Position numbers and translations under genes: made by a program. 44,609 bases of DNA from Alphaproteobacteria bacterium (GTDB lineage: Bacteria; Pseudomonadota; Alphaproteobacteria; Micropepsales; Micropepsaceae), in the NCBI GenBank assembly GCA_947465395.1, contig CANIAL010000016.1, positions 1 through 44,609 of the forward strand. The letters are read 5' to 3'. The notes under the pieces are model-generated. The model was not told the origin of the DNA, searched no databases, and saw only the letters and a list, made by a program, of their open reading frames with translations. Of this stretch, positions 40,970-44,609 are shown piece by piece. Numbering within the stretch: the stretch's first letter is position 1; the number at the start of each line of letters is the position of its first letter.

Positions 40970-41722
40970 ATGGCTGCAACCGGGGCAAGGCTGGCGGCGA
41001 TAGCAGCCGTGGCGGGCCGGGCGGTGATGGCGCATTACGGCCGGGGCGAGACCGCGCAATTCAAGCCCGATCATTCCCCCGTGACGGCGGCGGACCGCGA
41101 GGCCGAGACGCTGATCCTGGCGGCGCTGGAAAAGGAATTTCCCGGCGTGCCGGTGGTGGCGGAAGAAGCCGAAGCGGCGGGCGCGAATTCAAAACCGGCG
41201 GCCCGCTTCTTCCTGGTGGACCCGCTGGACGGCACCCGCGAATTCCTGAAAGGCAATGGCGAGTTCACGGTCAATATCGCGCTGGTGGAAAACGGCGTGC
41301 CCATGGCAGGCGCGGTCTTTGCCCCCGCGCTGGGGCGCATGTTCTTCGCCGATGGGACAGGCGCGTTCGAACAGGCGGGTGACGGTGCAGCCCGGCGCAT
41401 CGAAGCGCGGCGCACGCCCGCATCCGGCCCTGCGGCGCTGTGCAGCCGCAGCCATGACGACAGTCAAACACAGGCATATTTGGAAAAACTGGGGACAAGC
41501 GATGTCACCGCCATTGGCTCGTCCTTGAAATTCTGCCTGCTGGCGGCGGGCGAGGCCGACCTTTACGCCCGCGCGAGCCGCACCATGGAATGGGATACGG
41601 CCGCGGGCCACGCCATATTGGCGGCGGCAGGCGGCATCGTCACGGCTTGGGACGGCGGCGAATTTCGCTATGGCAAGCCGGGCTTTGCCAATGGCGGCTT
41701 TATCGCGCGGGGAAGAGTCTAG
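40970..41722 (+). CDS. cysQ: CysQ-like 3'(2'),5'-bisphosphate nucleotidase
   Basis: A 250-residue inositol-monophosphatase-superfamily enzyme. The metal site is seen in VVAEEAEAAG, VDPLDGTREFLKGNGEFTVN (the DPLDGT motif with Asp, Asp, Thr) and MEWDTAAGHAIL. The REFLKGNGEFTV extension is typical of CysQ, which removes 3'-phosphoadenosine 5'-phosphate made in sulfate assimilation. Other family members act on inositol phosphates or histidinol phosphate, so the exact substrate is inferred. Its ATG follows AAGGA. It converges with the small membrane gene by a four-base overlap. Confidence 0.85.
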   Translation: MAATGARLAAIAAVAGRAVMAHYGRGETAQFKPDHSPVTAADREAETLILAALEKEFPGVPVVAEEAEAAGANSKPAARFFLVDPLDGTREFLKGNGEFTVNIALVENGVPMAGAVFAPALGRMFFADGTGAFEQAGDGAARRIEARRTPASGPAALCSRSHDDSQTQAYLEKLGTSDVTAIGSSLKFCLLAAGEADLYARASRTMEWDTAAGHAILAAAGGIVTAWDGGEFRYGKPGFANGGFIARGRV

Positions 41723-41961
41723 CGGTCCATGTCGTGGCGTGAGGAATAGAAGACAAGCAGCATAAGCCCCGCGCCCAGGCCGAAGGTCACGAACACTGCC
41801 AAAATCATAAAGAACCAGCCCAGCGGGCTGATGGAAACGCCTGCCATGGCGTTCCAGGATTGCACGGCATACCAGCCGGCCCAGACCAGGAAGCCCAGCA
41901 TCACCACAATCGCGCCGGCGCCCCAGCGCGAAAGTCCCGGTTTTTCCTCTGGCACGGTCAT
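41719..41961 (-). CDS. Small membrane protein
   Basis: An 80-residue protein with two membrane helices (GAGAIVVMLGFLVWAGWYAV and LGWFFMILAVFVTFGLGAG), a short loop between, and a basic tail (SSRHDMDR). I do not recognise the family. ATG 41961 is preferred, as GGAAGG lies about seven bases upstream; the open frame extends farther but without a start of better quality. It is divergent from the EipA-like gene and overlaps the cysQ-like stop. Confidence 0.6.
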   Translation of the reverse strand: MTVPEEKPGLSRWGAGAIVVMLGFLVWAGWYAVQSWNAMAGVSISPLGWFFMILAVFVTFGLGAGLMLLVFYSSRHDMDR

Positions 41962-42098
41962 GGGCATTCCTTCCGCCACATTATCACCCTGTTGCGGAAG
42001 GCTGGCGCTGTAAAATTGCCGGATTTTGCGCGACACTTGCGCGCGCCGCCAAACTGATTCGGCCTGCAATTCAGGCCAAAACAGCATCAGGAGATGTC

Positions 42099-42689
42099 AT
42101 GGACCGCAAAACCTTCCTTGATCGCAAGACGTTCTTGGCCGGACTGATCGCCACGGGCGCTGGTTCGTTGCTGCCGCGCGCCGCGAACGCCGATATCGGC
42201 GATGACGCGCAATACACCGCCGAGGAAATCACCAACGCCGGCGCCAGCTTTTTCGGCATCACCACAGAAACCATGGCCAAGGGCGTGCAGCATGTCTTTG
42301 GCGACCTGGGCCAGCCCGATGCGTACATCACCGGCGATGAAGGCTCGGGCGCCTTCGTGGTGGGCCTGCGCTATGGCGCGGGCTTTCTGATCCGCAAGAC
42401 CCGCGAGGCCAGGGAAGTTTACTGGAAAGGCCCGTCCATCGGCTTCGACTTTGGCGGCAACGCCTCCAAGAGCTTCACGCTGGTTTACAATCTGAAAGAA
42501 GACCGCCGCCTGTTCCAGCGTTTTCCGGGCGTGGAAGGCAGCATCTATTTCGTGGCCGGGCTGGGCATAAACTACCTGCGCTCGGGCGGCGTCACCCTGG
42601 CGCCCATCCGCAACGGCGTCGGCCTGCGCGCGGGCGTCAATGCGCATTACCAGGTCTATTCCGAAAAGCGCGACTGGTTTCCGCTCTAG
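42099..42689 (+). CDS. DUF1134/EipA-family envelope protein
   Basis: A 196-residue exported protein. A hydrophobic leader (FLAGLIATGAGSLLPRAANA-DI) is followed by the DUF1134 domain: EEITNAGASFFGITTETMAK, VFGDLGQPDAYITGDEGSGA, FVVGLRYGAG, WKGPSIGFDFGGNASKSFTLVYN and RFPGVEGSIYFVAGLGINY. The Brucella member EipA is a periplasmic protein required for envelope integrity. The N-terminus has a tandem DRKTFL-DRKTFL repeat before the signal core, coded by 18-bp units differing only at third positions and one Leu codon. The family is nearly confined to Alphaproteobacteria. Confidence 0.88.
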   Translation: MDRKTFLDRKTFLAGLIATGAGSLLPRAANADIGDDAQYTAEEITNAGASFFGITTETMAKGVQHVFGDLGQPDAYITGDEGSGAFVVGLRYGAGFLIRKTREAREVYWKGPSIGFDFGGNASKSFTLVYNLKEDRRLFQRFPGVEGSIYFVAGLGINYLRSGGVTLAPIRNGVGLRAGVNAHYQVYSEKRDWFPL

Positions 42690-42790
42690 CCGGCCGATTT
42701 GCCCATCAGCGGTGTCGCGCCATCGCTCATGGACATTCGCGTCCACATCGCTCGGCGCTCCTGGCCGCTGACCAAATCCATCCGGCTCGT

Positions 42791-43732
42791 CTAGGCGGTC
42801 GCTTCCGCTGAACTGCCCTCAACCGAACCTGCCGGCGCGGGCAGATAGAGCAGCAGCATCGCCGCCACATAGATGGACGAGAATGTGCCCACCACGATTC
42901 CGAACAGGATGGGCGCGGAGAAATCGAACAGCGCCGGGCCGCCGAACAGGAACAGCGGCAGCAACGAGGCGCTGGTGGCCACCGAAGTCAGGATGGTTCG
43001 CGTCAGCATCTGGTTGGTGGAAAGATTGATCAAATCCGCCAGCTTCATGCGCTTGTACTTGCGCCGGTTCTCGCGGATACGGTCGAACACCACCACCGTG
43101 TCATTGATGGAATAGCCCGCCAGGGTCAAAAGCGCCGCCACGGCGGTCAGGCTGAAATCCAGCTGGAAGACCGCAAACAATCCCGCCGTCACCAGCACGT
43201 CATGGCCGGTGGCGATGGCGGCCCCGATGCCGTACTGCCATTCAAAGCGCACCGCCACGTAAATGGCGATCATCAAGATGGCCAGCAAGGTGGCGATGAC
43301 GCCATTGCGGAACAATTCCTCGGACACTTTGGGTCCCACCACATCGGTGCGGCGGAAATTGTATCCCTCGCCCAGCTTGGCCTTGATGGATTGGGCCACG
43401 GCCTGGTCGTTCTGGCCGGCCTTGGGCTGGACGCGGATCAGCACGCAACTGTTGACGGGCGTGTCGCATTCGCCGCCGCCGAAAAACTGCAACTGTGTTT
43501 CGCCAAAGCCCAGCGTGTTCACTTTCTCGCGCATCGGCCCGATGTCCAGCGTCTGCGCCGCCTTGACTTCCATCAGCACGCCGCCGGTGAAATCAATGCC
43601 CAGGTTGAAACCCTGCCAGGCGATGGCGATGATGGAGATGACCAGCAGCAACCCGTCCACCGCGAAGGCGAAATAGCGCAAGCCCACGAAATTGACGTGG
43701 GTGGCTTCCGGGATAAATCGCAGCAGAGGCAT
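42791..43732 (-). CDS. secF: Protein translocase subunit SecF
   Basis: A 313-residue SecF with six membrane helices. Family motifs are the DFTGGVLMEVKAAQ in the first periplasmic domain, VGPKVSEELFRNGVIATLLAI, RFEWQYGIGAAIATGHDVLVT, LAGYSINDTVVVFDRIREN and NLSTNQMLTRTILTSVAT. SecDF uses the proton gradient to pull preproteins through SecYEG. secF normally follows secD; here the upstream side is a tRNA-Leu fragment and an integrase, so secD is not next to it in this window. A signal for its own promoter is not clear. Confidence 0.96.
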   Translation of the reverse strand: MPLLRFIPEATHVNFVGLRYFAFAVDGLLLVISIIAIAWQGFNLGIDFTGGVLMEVKAAQTLDIGPMREKVNTLGFGETQLQFFGGGECDTPVNSCVLIRVQPKAGQNDQAVAQSIKAKLGEGYNFRRTDVVGPKVSEELFRNGVIATLLAILMIAIYVAVRFEWQYGIGAAIATGHDVLVTAGLFAVFQLDFSLTAVAALLTLAGYSINDTVVVFDRIRENRRKYKRMKLADLINLSTNQMLTRTILTSVATSASLLPLFLFGGPALFDFSAPILFGIVVGTFSSIYVAAMLLLYLPAPAGSVEGSSAEATA

Positions 43733-43766
43733 GAAAACTCCCGTTAACGCAAATACGCTTTCAAAC

Positions 43767-43824
43767 TGGTGCCCCCAAGGGGAATCGAACCCCTGTTTCA
43801 GCCTTGAGAGGGGCTCGGTTTGAA
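43767..43824 (-). tRNA. 3' fragment of tRNA-Leu, probable attachment site
   Basis: Minus strand: the acceptor 3' strand TGGGGGC-A-CCA and T-arm AGGGG-TTCGATT-CCCCT are perfect. Upstream come a leucine-like long variable arm and an anticodon-loop-like TTCAAAC (CAA) with a 3' stem CGAGC. The bases farther upstream do not pair and no GCCCCCA 5' acceptor follows, so the 5' half is missing. This fits the remnant left at one end of an integrated element; the intact gene should lie to the right, outside the window. The leucine identity is from the acceptor and long arm and is moderate in certainty. Confidence 0.65.
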
Positions 43825-43911
43825 ACTAAGCCAAAACGCCTTATACTAAAAACACCTGACAAAACAAGGACTTGTAACGAACTGAAACGGCCTGAAACGG
43901 AACGAGATAGC

Positions 43912-43944
43912 TCGATTCCTGGTCGATTCTTGGTCGAAACCGGG
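43912..43944. repeat. Three 11-bp tandem repeats, probable integrase arm sites (right)
   Basis: TCGA starts at 43912, 43923 and 43934; the first two units share TCGATTC and differ in one base. In addition CTGAAACGG is repeated at 43882-43890 and 43892-43900. They lie between the tRNA-Leu fragment and the integrase start, mirroring the left element. Confidence 0.5.
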
Positions 43945-43963
43945 TCCAGAAAAGGGAGGTTAT

Positions 43964-44609
43964 ATGGCACGGTCGATTTCGCACAAGAGGCTCGAAAGTC
44001 CTACCGCGCGGTCCAAATTGGAGCGAGGTAGGAAGCACCACTTCCAATCCCTCGTCTCGGGGAAGGCGGCACTGGGCTACACGCGTCCCGACGATGCCCC
44101 TCACGGGCGCTGGTTTCTTCGGCGCTACATGGGCGGGGACAAGTACGCCATCATCCCCTTGGGCGCGGCAGACGATGAGAAGGGCGTTGAGGCGGACGGC
44201 GCGACGGTCTTGGACTTCGAGCAGGCGAAGGCCAAGGCGCTGAAGGAGCTAGCCCACGGCAGCGAGTCCGTGCCCAAAGGCACCCTCACCGTCCGGAAGG
44301 CTTATGCGAAGTACATCGAGTACCTTCAAAGCCAAGGGAAGCGCACGCTGGAGACCGAACGACGCGGCGCGGCCCTGATCATGCCCGACCTTGGGGACCT
44401 CAAGGTGGCCGAACTCACCAGCGAGCGCCTCAGGAAGTGGCACGCGGGTATGACGAGCCGCCCTGCCCTCCTGCGGTCCAAGGCGAACGCGGCAAAGAAG
44501 AATACGAAAGACGCGCCGGGTGATGACACTGAGGCGATACGTAAGCGCCGCTCCTCAGCCAACCGCGTCCTGACCATGCTAAAGGCCGCGCTGAACTACG
44601 CCTACGACG
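43964..44609 (+). CDS. Site-specific integrase of the right element, partial (N-terminal part)
   Basis: The open frame starts at ATG 43964, with GGGAGG upstream, and runs off the window after 215 codons. It looks like the N-terminal and core-binding part of a tyrosine integrase: a basic start (MARSISHKRLESPTARS), an arm-type segment (GRWFLRRYMGGDKYAIIPLG), and the SAM-like core-binding domain (LTVRKAYAKYIEYLQSQGK, LGDLKVAELTSERLRKWHAG, KRRSSANRVLTMLKAALNYA). The catalytic domain is outside. It sits 140 bases from the tRNA-Leu fragment and is transcribed into the element. Confidence 0.85.
   Translation, partial: MARSISHKRLESPTARSKLERGRKHHFQSLVSGKAALGYTRPDDAPHGRWFLRRYMGGDKYAIIPLGAADDEKGVEADGATVLDFEQAKAKALKELAHGSESVPKGTLTVRKAYAKYIEYLQSQGKRTLETERRGAALIMPDLGDLKVAELTSERLRKWHAGMTSRPALLRSKANAAKKNTKDAPGDDTEAIRKRRSSANRVLTMLKAALNYAYD

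Noticed and set aside
43767..43855. Possible tmRNA acceptor piece (permuted alphaproteobacterial ssrA)
   Set aside because: The acceptor TGGGGGC-ACCA is leucine-tRNA-like, and no coding piece follows on the minus strand before secF. A tRNA-Leu remnant fits better.
1..44609. CRISPR arrays, rRNA genes, transposase-bearing insertion sequences
   Set aside because: None seen: no regularly spaced 25-40 base repeats with unique spacers, no rRNA signature, and no transposase reading frame.

Overview
The window is high-GC chromosomal DNA from an alphaproteobacterium. The class is supported by gcrA, a ChpT-type histidine phosphotransferase, an HWE-family histidine kinase, a DUF1134/EipA-type envelope protein and metZ next to apaG. 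I do not assign a genus. The chromosomal stretch (about 5061-43770) is bordered on both sides by integrated mobile DNA. On the left, positions 1-5060 are visibly lower in GC and end at an integrase gene beside an intact tRNA-Val(CAC). On the right, a 3' fragment of a tRNA-Leu is followed by the start of a second integrase that runs off the window. Both integrase genes begin next to the tRNA sequence and are preceded by three 11-bp tandem repeats, which look like arm-type integrase sites.

The left element (1-5060) holds a repeat-rich non-coding end, a ribbon-helix-helix gene coupled to two tiny related ORFs, an opposing three-gene set of secreted proteins (Sel1 repeats, a basic small protein, an unknown exported protein), a catalytic-domain-only tyrosine recombinase, a small membrane protein and the full-length integrase.

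Chromosomal part, left to right: an RcnB-like protein; a 53-aa Flp pilin with a perfect CtrA-type box; a DUF962/Mpo1-like membrane protein; a three-PAS HWE kinase; a retropepsin-like secreted protein; a methyltransferase-GNAT pair. From 10.6 to 19.4 kb there is an unusual group of exported enzymes: a Tat-signal PatB/MalY-type PLP enzyme, a RidA protein with a signal peptide, a Tat-signal flavin amine oxidase and a penicillin-acylase-family hydrolase, mixed with a cold-shock protein, a GNAT and hypotheticals. Then come a YeiH-type exporter, the overlapping haem genes hemF-hemC-hemE, a lipoprotein lipase, an acyltransferase, an SDR, a GNAT, SixA, metZ-osmC-apaG-folE, hslO, argF-argD, gcrA and a YkgJ-type protein. 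The co-oriented cluster chpT-cheY-cheR-arfB-phoR-phoU-phoB follows, with no pst transporter genes between phoR and phoU. The segment ends with a cysQ-like phosphatase (a second perfect CtrA-type box at its start codon), a small membrane protein, EipA-like protein and secF. No secD is visible beside secF.

Themes: cell-cycle control (ChpT, GcrA, two CtrA-type boxes, pilin), phosphate signalling, haem, arginine and methionine synthesis, and a set of periplasmic amine/imine/amide enzymes whose joint role is unknown. All family assignments come from reading translated sequence by eye; no database search was run.
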